Positions 1 to 9,383 of a stretch of DNA of 64,000 nt are shown here, in pieces. The notes below the pieces were generated by a model. The model was not told the DNA's origin, searched no databases, and saw only the letters and a list, made by a program, of their open reading frames with translations. A program made the translations under genes and the position numbers. Numbering within the stretch: position 1 is the stretch's first letter; each line of letters starts with the position of its first letter. The stretch spans positions 1 through 64,000 of the forward strand of contig NZ_JAQBNR010000015.1 in assembly GCF_028288465.1 (NCBI RefSeq), written 5' to 3'. Source of the DNA: Ferruginibacter sp. GTDB lineage: Bacteria > Bacteroidota > Bacteroidia > Chitinophagales > Chitinophagaceae.

Positions 1-1
1 A

Positions 2-2545
2 GTGGACCCGGGCGACGACGCTTATGTAGTTAAGACTGCACAATACGGATATGCGCAGGTGCTATTTATTTCGCAATTTGACGCATCCAATCGTTTAACC
101 TGGTCCACAAGAATAGAAGGTAACGCCGATGATGACCTGGGAGCCAGAGTGTGTACCGACAGAGTAGGGAATATTTGCCTTGCCGGCAATACAAGATCTT
201 CTAACTATCCGCTGGTAAATGCCGGGGGCTATTATAACCCTGCAGCCTGGGGCGCTGTAGTTACAAAATTTAATCCTGCAAGGCAAATGACCTGGTCGAC
301 CTATTTTCCTTATCCCTATGGGGTAGATGATGTAACTGCTGACGATAGCTGCAATTTGTATGTTGTTACAGATAAGACCGTATCAAAATTTGATAGTAGT
401 ACACGGTTGGTTTATGAAAAAGTGATCAATACCGACAAGATGTATTTCTGGAATAAGATTAATTATGATCCGGTACACGATCAGCTTCAATTGCTTGGCG
501 TAATGAATGAAAGCTACGCGGGGTTTCCTGCCATTAACACAGCCTGCAATGGAAGTTTTTTTTACGATGGGTCATTTCCGCAAACGTATAACAACGCTAC
601 CGGGCCAATTTTTGGCACCATGGGCACAAATGGAGAATTTAGTTACCTATCCCTGGCAGATTGGGTTTACGAATATTATGATCAAAATGAAATGGCGATA
701 GATGCGAAAGGTGATCCTGTTTATTTATTCTGTTATCAACAGGATGGATACACTATGCCTAATCCCCAGCTTACCAACCCGGGCAATGGTGCTTATTTTG
801 ATAGTACTTGTTGTTACCTTGCTAACAGCAATAGTTCTGCGTTGCTTCTTAAATTAAATGCTTCTGACCTCTCTGTAAAAACTAAGGTACAAGCCCCTGT
901 TGGTTGCAGTTGCAACGGCACTGTCGCCGTTACTACTCAATGCGGGGTAGCTCCTTTCAAATATCTCTGGAGTAACGGCGATACTTTGGCAACAGCTAAA
1001 AATTTGTGTGCTGGTAATTACTGGGTAAAAGTAACGGATGCCAATAATCTTTCTTCCATAGCAAAGTTTGTGATAGATCCGCCATTGGGCAGCATCAGCA
1101 GCGCTATCACCGTTGTTACTCCGGAAAACTGTAATCTTAGGAATGGAACCATTCAAATGCAAACTGTACAAGGCGGAACAGCACCATTTAGTTATTCGCT
1201 GGATGGCACTACATTCCAGTCATCATCATCATTTACAGGGCTGAGTTCTAAAGTCTATAATTTTTATATAAAAGATGTTAATGGTTGCCTGTACACCGAT
1301 ACACTATCTGTTTCAAACCTGGCAGGGCCATCTGCGGTAACCTATGAGATTAAAAAGAGTTCCTGCATTGCCAGCGATGGACAAATAAAGGTGACTGGTG
1401 TCACGGGTGGTTCAGGTACATATCATTTTAATTTGAGCGACGGGCAAACAAACAGCACGGGCATTTTTACGAATCTTGCTGCAAAAACTTACCAGCTGGA
1501 GGTTATAGATAGTGCCGGTTGCCCACTGATGCAAACAGTAGTTGTTGCCAATGAAACTGCAGCTTCAGATGCAACCTACGTGATTGCAAATGATCATTGC
1601 AAGCAGGCAATAGGTAGTATACAGGTAAGCAATGTTACCGGCGGAATGGCTCCCTATACATTTTCAATTGATAGTATTAATTTTAATGCAGGTCCTGTTA
1701 AACAGCTACAGGAGGGTAGTTATAACCTGTATATAAGGGATGCCAATGGTTGTGTGCTTAAAAAATCGCCATTGGTGGTGGCAAACGAAGCAGGGCCAAC
1801 GATCCTTACGCTCACTACAATCAATGCTTATTGTGGAAGTGTAACCGGTAACATAAAGGTCACTTCTCTGCAAGGTGGTTCAGCACCTTACCTCTATTCA
1901 GTTGACAACGGCGTAAGTAGCGAAACTGGCAATTTTACAGGGCTTCAGCCTGGTATTCATACCACGACTGTGCAGGATGCGTATGGGTGCAAGGACAATA
2001 AGTCTGTAGAGATTCTATATAAGTTTACTCCATCATTAAAGCTGGCACCGGCAGATACCACGGTTTGTTTTAATGAAACAGTTACATTACGTGTTACTGG
2101 AGATGTCAGCCAGCTAACGAATATTAGTTGGGATATTCCGGCACAGGGTGCCGTAGCGGCTATAAAAGTAACAGGTAACCAGCAGGTGCAGCTAAGTGCT
2201 ACAGACACCAATGGTTGCGTCATCACAGCTACCAGTTTGCTCAAAGCAAAGGCTTGTAACACTGCAGAAAATTGCATTGCTATACCGGCAGCCTTTACTC
2301 CAAACGGTGATGGTATAAACGATAAAGTGGCCCCGATCATAAACGGTTGTCGAATAGACAATATCAGTTTTGTGGTATTTAATCGCTATGGTGAAGCAGT
2401 GTTTGAAATGAAAAATCCTGGTAAAGGGTGGGATGGTATATACAAGGGCACAGCACAGCCAGATGGCGCTTATGTTTACCAATGTACCTATACTTCCGGC
2501 GGAGTTACAATATATAAAAAGGGCACGTTCGTACTTATCCGTTAG
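2..2545 (+). CDS. T9SS-secreted CHU_C / SprB-repeat surface protein, 5' partial
   Basis: The reading frame is open from the window edge, so the N-terminus (signal peptide) is missing. The first ~280 residues look like a beta-propeller-type repeat region. Residues ~300-690 hold five or six ~75-residue repeats with the pattern GG-x-APF/Y-x-YS-x-DG...F-x-GL...Y-x-V-x-D-x-NGC, typical of SprB repeats. The last ~85 residues (from AFTPNGDGIND to the terminal KGTFVLIR) form a gliding-motility-associated C-terminal (CHU_C) domain, the type B sorting signal of the type IX secretion system. The protein is therefore predicted to be exported to the cell surface or medium, perhaps as an adhesin. It marks the host as a Bacteroidota member. 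It reads opposite to the cassette array and is not part of it. Confidence 0.9.
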   Translation: MDPGDDAYVVKTAQYGYAQVLFISQFDASNRLTWSTRIEGNADDDLGARVCTDRVGNICLAGNTRSSNYPLVNAGGYYNPAAWGAVVTKFNPARQMTWSTYFPYPYGVDDVTADDSCNLYVVTDKTVSKFDSSTRLVYEKVINTDKMYFWNKINYDPVHDQLQLLGVMNESYAGFPAINTACNGSFFYDGSFPQTYNNATGPIFGTMGTNGEFSYLSLADWVYEYYDQNEMAIDAKGDPVYLFCYQQDGYTMPNPQLTNPGNGAYFDSTCCYLANSNSSALLLKLNASDLSVKTKVQAPVGCSCNGTVAVTTQCGVAPFKYLWSNGDTLATAKNLCAGNYWVKVTDANNLSSIAKFVIDPPLGSISSAITVVTPENCNLRNGTIQMQTVQGGTAPFSYSLDGTTFQSSSSFTGLSSKVYNFYIKDVNGCLYTDTLSVSNLAGPSAVTYEIKKSSCIASDGQIKVTGVTGGSGTYHFNLSDGQTNSTGIFTNLAAKTYQLEVIDSAGCPLMQTVVVANETAASDATYVIANDHCKQAIGSIQVSNVTGGMAPYTFSIDSINFNAGPVKQLQEGSYNLYIRDANGCVLKKSPLVVANEAGPTILTLTTINAYCGSVTGNIKVTSLQGGSAPYLYSVDNGVSSETGNFTGLQPGIHTTTVQDAYGCKDNKSVEILYKFTPSLKLAPADTTVCFNETVTLRVTGDVSQLTNISWDIPAQGAVAAIKVTGNQQVQLSATDTNGCVITATSLLKAKACNTAENCIAIPAAFTPNGDGINDKVAPIINGCRIDNISFVVFNRYGEAVFEMKNPGKGWDGIYKGTAQPDGAYVYQCTYTSGGVTIYKKGTFVLIR

Positions 2546-2782
2546 CAGAATTTGCGACACGTTTTTGACAGTGTTGAACTGTGGCAGAAGTTGGATACTG
2601 CTGCTGATATTGAAATAGAAAAAAAGGTCCGTTATCCGGAACAACCTCTATTATATAATTACACTCCGCCGGCAAAAGATAAAAAGTGCTGGTGGAAGTT
2701 TTGGGTATTATAAAGGCTTTCAACAACCGGACACCGGATCTGTTTTTTAAAGTATCAAAAAAACCGCTAAACCAGTAACACA

Positions 2783-3232
2783 ATGGAAGAAACAAACCAG
2801 GTCACTAACTATTTAAATGAAGAAAAGCAACAAAAATTGTACAGGTTTAACTATGCAGTACACAAAGCAAAAGGCGCCTTGTTTTTTGCTGCGGGATTAA
2901 GTTTAATCCCAATGATGCTTTCGTATTCCCGAACAGACGGACAATTAGGAAGCTTCGAAATTATTTTGTTCGTCTTACTATTTTGTTCCTTTATTGGTCT
3001 TAGTTTCTTTGCATCAAAAAAACCATTTACGGCGCTCGTAATAGCGGCATTGGTATACGTTGCCTATATCCTCATGCTTGCACTTCCTTTTTTATTTTCG
3101 CAAGGGATTTCCGGCTTAGTTATGGCTATCTACTCCGGCTGTCTTTTTAAAATAATTGTATTAACCATTTTAGGCAAAGCCTCACAAGTGGCTAAACCAA
3201 TGCAACTGCTGAAAGAAGAAATGGACCTTTAA
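2783..3232 (+). CDS. small multi-pass membrane protein, function unknown
   Basis: A 149-residue protein not recognised as a named family. After a charged N-terminal ~25 residues it has four hydrophobic stretches (about residues 30-46, 57-73, 80-100 and 105-125) separated by short loops, and a charged tail ending in EEMDL. ATG start follows an A-rich leader with no clear Shine-Dalgarno, normal for this phylum. It lies 237 bases after the surface-protein gene, on the same strand, and is probably an independent chromosomal gene. Confidence 0.7.
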   Translation: MEETNQVTNYLNEEKQQKLYRFNYAVHKAKGALFFAAGLSLIPMMLSYSRTDGQLGSFEIILFVLLFCSFIGLSFFASKKPFTALVIAALVYVAYILMLALPFLFSQGISGLVMAIYSGCLFKIIVLTILGKASQVAKPMQLLKEEMDL

Positions 3233-3432
3233 GATTTATATACACCTCTTAGACCGCACAAGGTTTAAACAAAATCCTCCCTCGAATGAGTTCTAACAAT
3301 TGCAAATGGTGAAATGAAATATTTAAGAACACCCTGGATCAGGGTAGTTGTAACGTAATATTTAATTTTATTAGTTTCAAGTGCGAACAGGCATTTGCTT
3401 TTTTACTTTTTTCGAAATGAATAACATTGTTA

Positions 3433-3816
3433 TCACCTGTGTCTATTATGATTAGTTAATTTTTCAATTGTTTGAAATGCAGTACTCTGCCAGGTAATTT
3501 TGCCTTCCTTTATCTCGAAGCAATCTGTGGCAAACGGAATATTTATGACTGGGCTGTCAGCCGTCCAAACAATATAAACCTTTTCGTCTTTCGAAATCAT
3601 CTTTTTTATTTCCAAGCTAGACTTATCTTTTGGGAGCAGTGTGAATGCGTATGAAAAAAAGGAAGAGATATTTTCCATCCCTGCAATTATTCCATTTTGC
3701 GTCCAAAGTTCAGATTGTTCTGTGTAGTCGTTTAGAAGTTCCTTTAAGTTGTTATTTCCAAGAGCTTGTAAATGATGTTGAATTACATTTTCTGCAGTTG
3801 TTGTTGTTGATAGCAT
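3433..3816 (-). CDS. SnoaL/NTF2-like protein (DUF4440-type)
   Basis: A 127-residue protein. The N-terminal helix (AENVIQHHLQALGNNNLKELLNDY) followed by T-E-x-S-E-L-W and a beta-rich half with DCFEIKEGKITW is the pattern of the NTF2/SnoaL fold, a small cone-shaped domain used by enzymes and ligand-binding proteins. No catalytic assignment is possible. It starts about 100 bases from the distal-most attC-like site (3921-4111) and has the same orientation as the cassettes, so it may be a last cassette that has lost its own attC, or simply chromosomal. I see no convincing site between its stop and 3232. Confidence 0.7.
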   Translation of the reverse strand: MLSTTTTAENVIQHHLQALGNNNLKELLNDYTEQSELWTQNGIIAGMENISSFFSYAFTLLPKDKSSLEIKKMISKDEKVYIVWTADSPVINIPFATDCFEIKEGKITWQSTAFQTIEKLTNHNRHR

Positions 3817-3920
3817 AAAAATAAATTTGGCAGAAAAGTAATAAAATTGTTTTCAAAAGACAATTATTATTTTGAGTAAATTAGAGTCCACAAATATTGG
3901 TCTGCCATAAGTTTGCCGCT

Positions 3921-4111
3921 AACGAAAAAGGTATTGCTGCAGGTGTGGAATTCATTGCTTGTCCTGCCCGGAACTACTGCCCAATAATGATTTAAAAGTA
4001 CAAGATAACAACTAAAAGCCCAAGAGAATTCAGTCCGCTGGAACTGCTGCTGATAGTGAAATACAGCCGAAAATGACAACGCCCAGCCACACTTGCAGCA
4101 ATACCCATGTT
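3921..4111 (-). repeat. attC-like site 1 (distal end of array 1)
   Basis: 191 bp from AAC to GTT. Left arm AAAGGTATTGCTGCAGGTGTGG pairs with right arm CCACACTTGCAGCAATACC. Three GTCnnGCCC-like boxes lie inside. It is the attC of the AraC-hydrolase cassette: flank GTTAGCGG here matches CCGCTAAC at 6141-6148. Confidence 0.85.
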
Positions 4112-4137
4112 AGCGGAACTGGTTTTTGTCAGCTTGT

Positions 4138-5058
4138 TTAATTAAACGAATTTCTAAATTCCAAAGGCGTTTTATTAGTTTTATGCTTAAACAATTTGCT
4201 GAATGATTGCGAATGTTGAAACCCTAAATCAAAAGCTATTTCAGACACCGATAAGTTCGTTGTCGATAGTTTTTCTTTTGCTTTCTCGATAAGCTTATAC
4301 TGTATGTATTGTTGAGCGTTTTGTCCAATTAGTGAACGCAACATATCACTTAAATAACTTGGCGTAATGTACAATTGTTCGGAAAGGTATTGAACAGTTG
4401 GAATGCCCAGATGTAAGGGCTTTTCTTTACTAAGATAATTATCTAAAATTTCTTCCAATTTATCCAATATATTATTGCTTGCTGTTTGTCGGGTAATAAA
4501 TTGGCGTTTGTAAAACCGATTGGCATAATTCAGTAACAGGTCTATTTGTGCAATAACAACGTCTTGACTAAATTCATCTATCCTGCTGTTTAACTCTTCC
4601 TCAATGATTTTAAATACAGAAAGGATGATTTCTTTTTCCTTAACAGATAAATGCAACGCTTCGTTGACGGAATATGAAAAGTAGCCGTATTGCTTTATTT
4701 GTTTTGATAAGGGATAACCCAGTAAAAAATCTGGATGAAATAATAGCACGAAATCAGAAACAGTGTTGGTGTAATTCACGTCATCTCCAATTACCTGGTT
4801 AGGTGCTGCAAACACCATTCCTCCATCATTAAAATCATAATAATGCTGGCCGTATTTTACCCTGGCGGCTGAATCAGCAGAAAAAGATATTTTGTAGAAG
4901 TTCATAATATGCGACCCTTTAGGCGGTCTTAATTCTCCATCGTTATCAGAAGGTTTGATCAGACTAATTAAAGGGTGCAAAGGCTTTGGTAGCCCAAGCA
5001 CCCCATGTATGTCTGACAAAGAATTAAATTTTACCGGTATACTTTCTTTTTCATTCAT
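4138..5058 (-). CDS. AraC-family transcriptional regulator
   Basis: A 306-residue regulator. The N-terminal ~190 residues are a ligand/cupin-like sensing half; the C-terminal ~100 residues carry the two helix-turn-helix units of AraC/XylS proteins (QYLSEQLYITPSYLSDMLRSL and the second HTH with SVSEIAFDLGFQHSQSFSKLFK). It binds DNA and presumably controls the hydrolase gene located 21 bases upstream in the same orientation; the two share one cassette (4109-6148). A two-gene cassette carrying its own regulator is unusual. ATG at 5058 directly follows the intergenic gap; the family length of ~300 is normal. Confidence 0.9.
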   Translation of the reverse strand: MNEKESIPVKFNSLSDIHGVLGLPKPLHPLISLIKPSDNDGELRPPKGSHIMNFYKISFSADSAARVKYGQHYYDFNDGGMVFAAPNQVIGDDVNYTNTVSDFVLLFHPDFLLGYPLSKQIKQYGYFSYSVNEALHLSVKEKEIILSVFKIIEEELNSRIDEFSQDVVIAQIDLLLNYANRFYKRQFITRQTASNNILDKLEEILDNYLSKEKPLHLGIPTVQYLSEQLYITPSYLSDMLRSLIGQNAQQYIQYKLIEKAKEKLSTTNLSVSEIAFDLGFQHSQSFSKLFKHKTNKTPLEFRNSFN

Positions 5059-5079
5059 AAGAAATAAATCTACAGGAAA

Positions 5080-6018
5080 TTAAACTGATTTAGAATCTAT
5101 TTTCCCTTTTGGATGTTGATTTTTTGCTAAAGCTTCCACTGCGTCTTGCCATGCTTTATTTTCCGGGAAAAGTTTTGTGCGAATGTAAGCTGCGGTCATT
5201 TCGTTTACAAAAGCCACGGTTTCCGGATTTTCATCTTTGGTTTGATCTGTTTCTAAAACATCGTATCCCGAAACTCCACCCAATATATGACCACTGTTAA
5301 AAACGGTTAATAAAGTTTTAGGCGCCGGGCTGAAATTGTAGGCATCCATGCGCCAGTTGTCACGGGCTGAAAAAATTGCACTCTTATCCAGGTCTCCGGC
5401 TACTACCAGTACATCTCTTGTCATTTTAGAATAATCAGTGCTTTTAAGTATAGGATAATGTTCAGATACCCATTCTGCAGCGTCTACTCCAATGCCAGGC
5501 GCACCCATAACCACAAATGCCTTTATACGGGGTTCCTCTATATTTACCGTTTTACCGGAAACAGGATCGGCAACATGCATACCAGCAAGCATAGAAACCG
5601 TATTTCCGCCCAAAGAATGCCCAACTGCCGCAACCCTGGTTTTATCTGTTCGTTCGGTAAGATTGGGAATTGCTGAAAGAATGTCTTCAATGCGATCATA
5701 AACATAGATCATATCTTCTGCCCTGGATTTCCAAAACAGGGGGCCTTCGGGTCCGGTTGGATCGAGTTTTAATGTTTTTGAATCCTGGTGAGTTGGTTGT
5801 ATCACTACAAAACCATGAGACGCATAATAGTCAACAATCGGGGCATACCCCCGGTAGGAAGATAGAAAATTTGATGCTCCATGACCGTGTGATAATAAAA
5901 TAACCGGAAGATTTTCTCCACTTACCGGTGCTGTAATCTTAACTTCTAAATCTACCAAACGGTTTGGAACTTGAAACACGATTGGACTAACTGAAATGAT
6001 CTGATTTTGATGTGTCAT
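5080..6018 (-). CDS. alpha/beta-hydrolase (chlorophyllase/PAF-acetylhydrolase-like)
   Basis: About 312 residues from the ATG at 6018; a longer frame uses a TTG at 6045 and is less likely. The fold is seen from the oxyanion-side motif ILLSHGHGAS (~residue 40), the nucleophile elbow GHSLGG (~residue 130) and a late HILGG histidine. Known relatives hydrolyse esters or lipids. No signal peptide, so cytoplasmic. It is the first gene of the two-gene cassette with the AraC regulator and precedes it by 61 bases on the minus strand. Substrate unknown. Confidence 0.87.
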   Translation of the reverse strand: MTHQNQIISVSPIVFQVPNRLVDLEVKITAPVSGENLPVILLSHGHGASNFLSSYRGYAPIVDYYASHGFVVIQPTHQDSKTLKLDPTGPEGPLFWKSRAEDMIYVYDRIEDILSAIPNLTERTDKTRVAAVGHSLGGNTVSMLAGMHVADPVSGKTVNIEEPRIKAFVVMGAPGIGVDAAEWVSEHYPILKSTDYSKMTRDVLVVAGDLDKSAIFSARDNWRMDAYNFSPAPKTLLTVFNSGHILGGVSGYDVLETDQTKDENPETVAFVNEMTAAYIRTKLFPENKAWQDAVEALAKNQHPKGKIDSKSV

Positions 6019-6145
6019 AATTTTTAATTTTAATTGATGACTCAAAAGTCAGCATTCTCATTTTTTTGAATGTAGCTCTATTAAGGATTATTGTAGTCGA
6101 ATTGAGGGACTTGTTATTAGTAGGGTCTGTCTTACCATTGCCGCT

Positions 6146-6331
6146 AACGTTCAGGGCTTTATGATGTTGGGATATTTCCATTCGTCCGCCCAAAACCGAT
6201 GCTAAATATATAAATTAAAGTTCATTGTTTTTCCTAAACTTCAAAGGTGCTAGTCAAGCCCAGACTGAAGACTGGCTTTGCTTTTAGCTGATGATAGTTG
6301 GTCAAGCCCCAATAGCATAAAACCCCATGTT
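6146..6331 (-). repeat. attC-like site 2 (family B)
   Basis: 186 bp. Left arm GGGCTTTATGATGTTGGG, right arm CCCCAATAGCATAAAACCCC. Belongs to the cassette of the gene at 6478-7095; its flank GTTATGTGCA matches TGCACATAA at 7320-7328. Confidence 0.85.
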
Positions 6332-6477
6332 ATGTGCAGTACTGGCTACTTTGTGAATTAAGATTCTAAACATTCTTATTATTTCCTCACCCATTGATTT
6401 GTGTATCCCAACTGAGAAGCTTAATTTAGAAGATAAGGCCTTATATAATAAACCTAGATTAAATAGTTTTCATTTAA

Positions 6478-7095
6478 TCAAAATACTTTAAGGCAATAAC
6501 TGTGTTTTCTATCATATTCACTTATTGCTCCCACTATATTTTCAAATAAATAAAAGTGCTTATCCCCATTTCCATTGAGTATTTCGAAACTTGCTTTACC
6601 ACATTGCTCCATGTTTTTACGATACACAACTTGCGGAATATCAGAAATTGAAAACACATATGATCCTTTCTTTTTAGCTATAATGCCAATTTTCAAATTA
6701 TACTTGTTGTTAGATTCCAAAAAACTCAGTTGTTTAACCCTTTTAGGATCTAAGGTTTGAACAGAGTAAATTTCACCTTCCACTTTCACAAAATCAAAAC
6801 TATCAACAGCACCTCTTTCATACGTACCAAACTTTTTTATATCTTGAACTAATAGCGTTGTACCAAGATTTACTACTGATACAAAATCTACTTCACTGCT
6901 TGTAGTTAAATCTTGCATACGGGTCGATGTTTGACATATTAACCAAAGGGTGTCTCCCAGAGGAATACTATCGTTCTCACCTAAAAAGGAAGCTGTAATT
7001 GAAAAAGAATAATTTGATTCATTGCAAGGTTTTTGACACGCCGTGAATTGAAGAAGAAACCACGTTAGTAATAAAAGCGTTATCGAAGATTTCAT
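6478..7095 (-). CDS. cassette lipoprotein, function unknown
   Basis: 205 residues. N-terminus MKSSITLLLLTWFLLQF followed by TAC is an SPII lipobox, so the mature protein should be anchored by a lipidated cysteine. The remainder is beta-rich with further cysteines (QKPCNES, MEQCGK, HSYCLKV) that could form disulfides. No family recognised. It stands alone in its cassette; 225 bases between its start and the truncated site at 7325 hold nothing I can identify, an unusually long leader for this array. Confidence 0.75.
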   Translation of the reverse strand: MKSSITLLLLTWFLLQFTACQKPCNESNYSFSITASFLGENDSIPLGDTLWLICQTSTRMQDLTTSSEVDFVSVVNLGTTLLVQDIKKFGTYERGAVDSFDFVKVEGEIYSVQTLDPKRVKQLSFLESNNKYNLKIGIIAKKKGSYVFSISDIPQVVYRKNMEQCGKASFEILNGNGDKHFYLFENIVGAISEYDRKHSYCLKVF

Positions 7096-7324
7096 AAATT
7101 AATAGTGATATTTAAAACAAATTTCTTGGTATCTAATTAAAAGCCTGAAGTTTGATATATTCAAATCTTCATCACACTAACGTAAAATACTTCAAACTTA
7201 GAATAAGTTGTGAATTCAAAAATTCAACCAATATTTTTAAATTGATATTTCTTATTTCCTTAGCCAAGTAAGATAACAAATAAATGTCGATGCTTCTAAC
7301 ATTAAGGGTTAAATTGTATTGCAC

Positions 7325-7339
7325 ATAAAGCCCCATGTT
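7325..7339 (-). repeat. truncated attC-like remnant A
   Basis: Only ATAAAGCCCCATGTT remains where a ~186 bp site is expected. It keeps the right arm end and the GTT core, fused directly to the left cassette boundary GCACATAA. The four-base microhomology ATAA occurs at both deletion ends. Confidence 0.7.
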
Positions 7340-7414
7340 ATACGCAGACATATTTGTACATCTTCAAATTAAGTTCTCGCAGAAAGACTAAAACTCATAA
7401 TAACAATTATTGAA

Positions 7415-7840
7415 TTAGGCTGGCCATTCAAATTCTGAATCCAAAACTCTTTTAATTGTTGAAAAAATTCTCACTTCTCTTTCTTCTCCTTCAAGTAAGT
7501 TGGCATAAAAATATTTTTCTGAAACCAGCTTTTCAAATCCAAATATTATTGTCCTTTCGTTATAAGTATACGAATCACTATCTTCAGCAACTTTCCAAAA
7601 TTTTGACAACCGTCCATCAGATATTTTAAAGCAGCCTGAAAAAAGGTACATTGAATAATTAACGCCAACACCATCGAAATGATCCTCACATACTAAATAC
7701 CACTGAAATCTTTTAAAAGTCGCTATGCCATAAACTGTATATTCTTTATTAATAGTAACTTCAAAATGACTGCTTTTGTTGTAGGAATAAACGCCTTCTG
7801 GTAATGCAGCACCAGTATTATCAATACATTTAACTTTCAT
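7415..7840 (-). CDS. cassette protein, hypothetical (141 aa)
   Basis: 141 residues, no signal peptide or membrane segment, mixed alpha/beta. It begins MKVKCIDNTGAALPEGVY and ends in a polar tail (DSEFEWPA). Small acidic soluble proteins of this kind are frequent among immunity proteins, but nothing in the sequence proves that role. Cassette ends GTTATACGCA (7337) and TGCGTATAAC (7909-7918) match perfectly, defining this as a discrete cassette. Confidence 0.7.
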   Translation of the reverse strand: MKVKCIDNTGAALPEGVYSYNKSSHFEVTINKEYTVYGIATFKRFQWYLVCEDHFDGVGVNYSMYLFSGCFKISDGRLSKFWKVAEDSDSYTYNERTIIFGFEKLVSEKYFYANLLEGEEREVRIFSTIKRVLDSEFEWPA

Positions 7841-7915
7841 AATTTAATATTCGAATACAGTCGTTTTTGATTGATGGAATTTCTAATGAACTTGAACTCG
7901 TATAAGTTTGCGTAT

Positions 7916-8103
7916 AACGAGCAGGGTTTTATGCAGGTTGGGTATTAGTATTTCGTCTGCCCAGAACCGCTGCTGATTGAAAATATGTTGATGAAGTTAA
8001 GAATTAATGCTCAGCGATGTTTGTCCAGCCGACAACTAATGCCTGGCTTTGCAATTTGCTGAAGCTAAGTTTGTCAAGCCCAACTTGCATAAAACCCCAT
8101 GTT
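7916..8103 (-). repeat. attC-like site 3 (family C)
   Basis: 188 bp. Left arm GGGTTTTATGCAGGTTGGG pairs with right arm CCCAACTTGCATAAAACCCC. Its GTTA end supplies the TAA stop of the adjacent gene at 8102. Confidence 0.85.
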
Positions 8104-8644
8104 ATAAGCCGTTTTTTGAACGTTTAGCGTCATAATAAAAACTCCAATGCGGTACATATCCGTGGTCTATGTCACCACTGTCAGGTGATGGAAAAAACTT
8201 AAACTGTTCTATAAAATTATTATGTCTAATTGTATCAATTTCTGCCAATAAAAATTCTTGTGTTGTATTCGGAAAAAACCTTTTTTTTATCGTATCAATT
8301 GCTTCCTGTTTTGTCTTGTCAGTCATTTGAACGCTAATTGCCCAATAGCCACGAACTCTTTGAATTTGTCGAAGATTATCTGTTTCAATGTAAAGTGTCC
8401 CAATCATTGTACCCGTACTTTGTCGAGCAGAAAAGAACTTGTCAAGAGTAATATATGAGTGGCCGTCACCTTGTCTATTAGTTGTGTCTTGGTAAAAATT
8501 AGGTCTTGAAGTTAGCTTGTCAAAACGTTCATTAAAAACAAAAAGGGGTGCCCCTTTATAAAATAAACTTGAAGTGTCTGAATATACTTTTGGTCTGTCA
8601 GCATTACCAGTTTGTCCCGTATACAGGATAACGTCAACAAACAC
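8102..8644 (-). CDS. cassette protein, hypothetical (180 aa)
   Basis: 180 residues, predicted soluble, no signal peptide. C-terminal part ends HGYVPHWSFYYDAKRSKNGL and the stop codon TAA is formed by the core of attC site 3. The start ATG at 8644 is 39 bases from the truncated site B. No family recognised. Bounded by GTTATAAGCC on one side and GGCTTATAA on the other. Confidence 0.7.
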   Translation of the reverse strand: MFVDVILYTGQTGNADRPKVYSDTSSLFYKGAPLFVFNERFDKLTSRPNFYQDTTNRQGDGHSYITLDKFFSARQSTGTMIGTLYIETDNLRQIQRVRGYWAISVQMTDKTKQEAIDTIKKRFFPNTTQEFLLAEIDTIRHNNFIEQFKFFPSPDSGDIDHGYVPHWSFYYDAKRSKNGL

Positions 8645-8679
8645 ATGAATGAGAGAAGAAGCTTCATTTAAAATGGCTT

Positions 8680-8694
8680 ATAAAGCCCCATGTT
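8680..8694 (-). repeat. truncated attC-like remnant B
   Basis: ATAAAGCCCCATGTT, identical to remnant A, directly joins boundary GGCTTATAA to the next cassette GTTAGCTGCC. Same ATAA microhomology at the junction. Confidence 0.7.
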
Positions 8695-8703
8695 AGCTGC
8701 CGT

Positions 8704-9147
8704 TTATTTTTTCCAAAAGTCGTTGTGATATAAATGGTCAACAAATATTTCAAAAGTACTACCTAATGAAATAAAGTCATTTTTGTCTCCAATGTAAGGA
8801 AGGATCCCAAAATTCATTTTATCATCTCGAGTGTCGATTACATACATCTCGTTACCGCCGTCTGTTCCAATAAAAACAATCCAAGGGAAAATTTCACCTC
8901 CATACTCTTTCGTGTATCTTTCGATTTGTTCAACCTGCAGAAATATCGAATACGATTGTCCTACTTTTCCATTATATCCGTTAGTCCTGCGTAAGAACGC
9001 AATATAATCTTCCGGAAACTTTATTGCCAGTAACTTTTCTACCTGTTTAATATTGTCCAAGTCGGCGGCTGGAAAAAATTTACTGATACCGCCATAATCT
9101 TCAGAACTACTTGGATCGCTGAAATATTTTTTTATGATGTCTGTCAT
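8704..9147 (-). CDS. SMI1/KNR4 (SUKH) family protein
   Basis: 147 residues. The SUKH pattern is clear: an N-terminal helix with IKQVEKLLAIKFPEDYIAFLRRTNG, the aromatic-rich middle (IFPWIVFIGTDGGNEMYVID) and the C-terminal helix with FEIFVDHLY. SUKH proteins are best known as immunity partners of polymorphic and contact-dependent toxins. Here there is no toxin gene next to it; it stands alone in a cassette bounded by GTTAGCTGCC and GGCAGCTAAC. The immunity role is family knowledge, not seen directly. Confidence 0.85.
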   Translation of the reverse strand: MTDIIKKYFSDPSSSEDYGGISKFFPAADLDNIKQVEKLLAIKFPEDYIAFLRRTNGYNGKVGQSYSIFLQVEQIERYTKEYGGEIFPWIVFIGTDGGNEMYVIDTRDDKMNFGILPYIGDKNDFISLGSTFEIFVDHLYHNDFWKK

Positions 9148-9185
9148 TGATGTCTTTTACCGAAGTGTGTCATTGAATGGCAGCT

Positions 9186-9371
9186 AACGTATCGGGCTTT
9201 ATGATGCTGGGATATTAACTTCCGTCTGCCCACAACCAAAGCTAAATTAATAATGAAAAGTTCATTGTTAGTACTAATGTTCAAAGATGCTGGTCCTGCC
9301 GAAATTAATGCCTGGCTTTCCTTTTAGCTGATGTTTGTTGGTCAAGCCCCAATAGCATAAAACCCACTGTT
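9186..9371 (-). repeat. attC-like site 4 (family B)
   Basis: 186 bp. Left arm CGGGCTTTATGATGCTGGG, right arm CCCCAATAGCATAAAACCC. Belongs to the cassette with the gene at 9384-10115. Confidence 0.85.
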
Positions 9372-9383
9372 GCGCGAAGGCAT

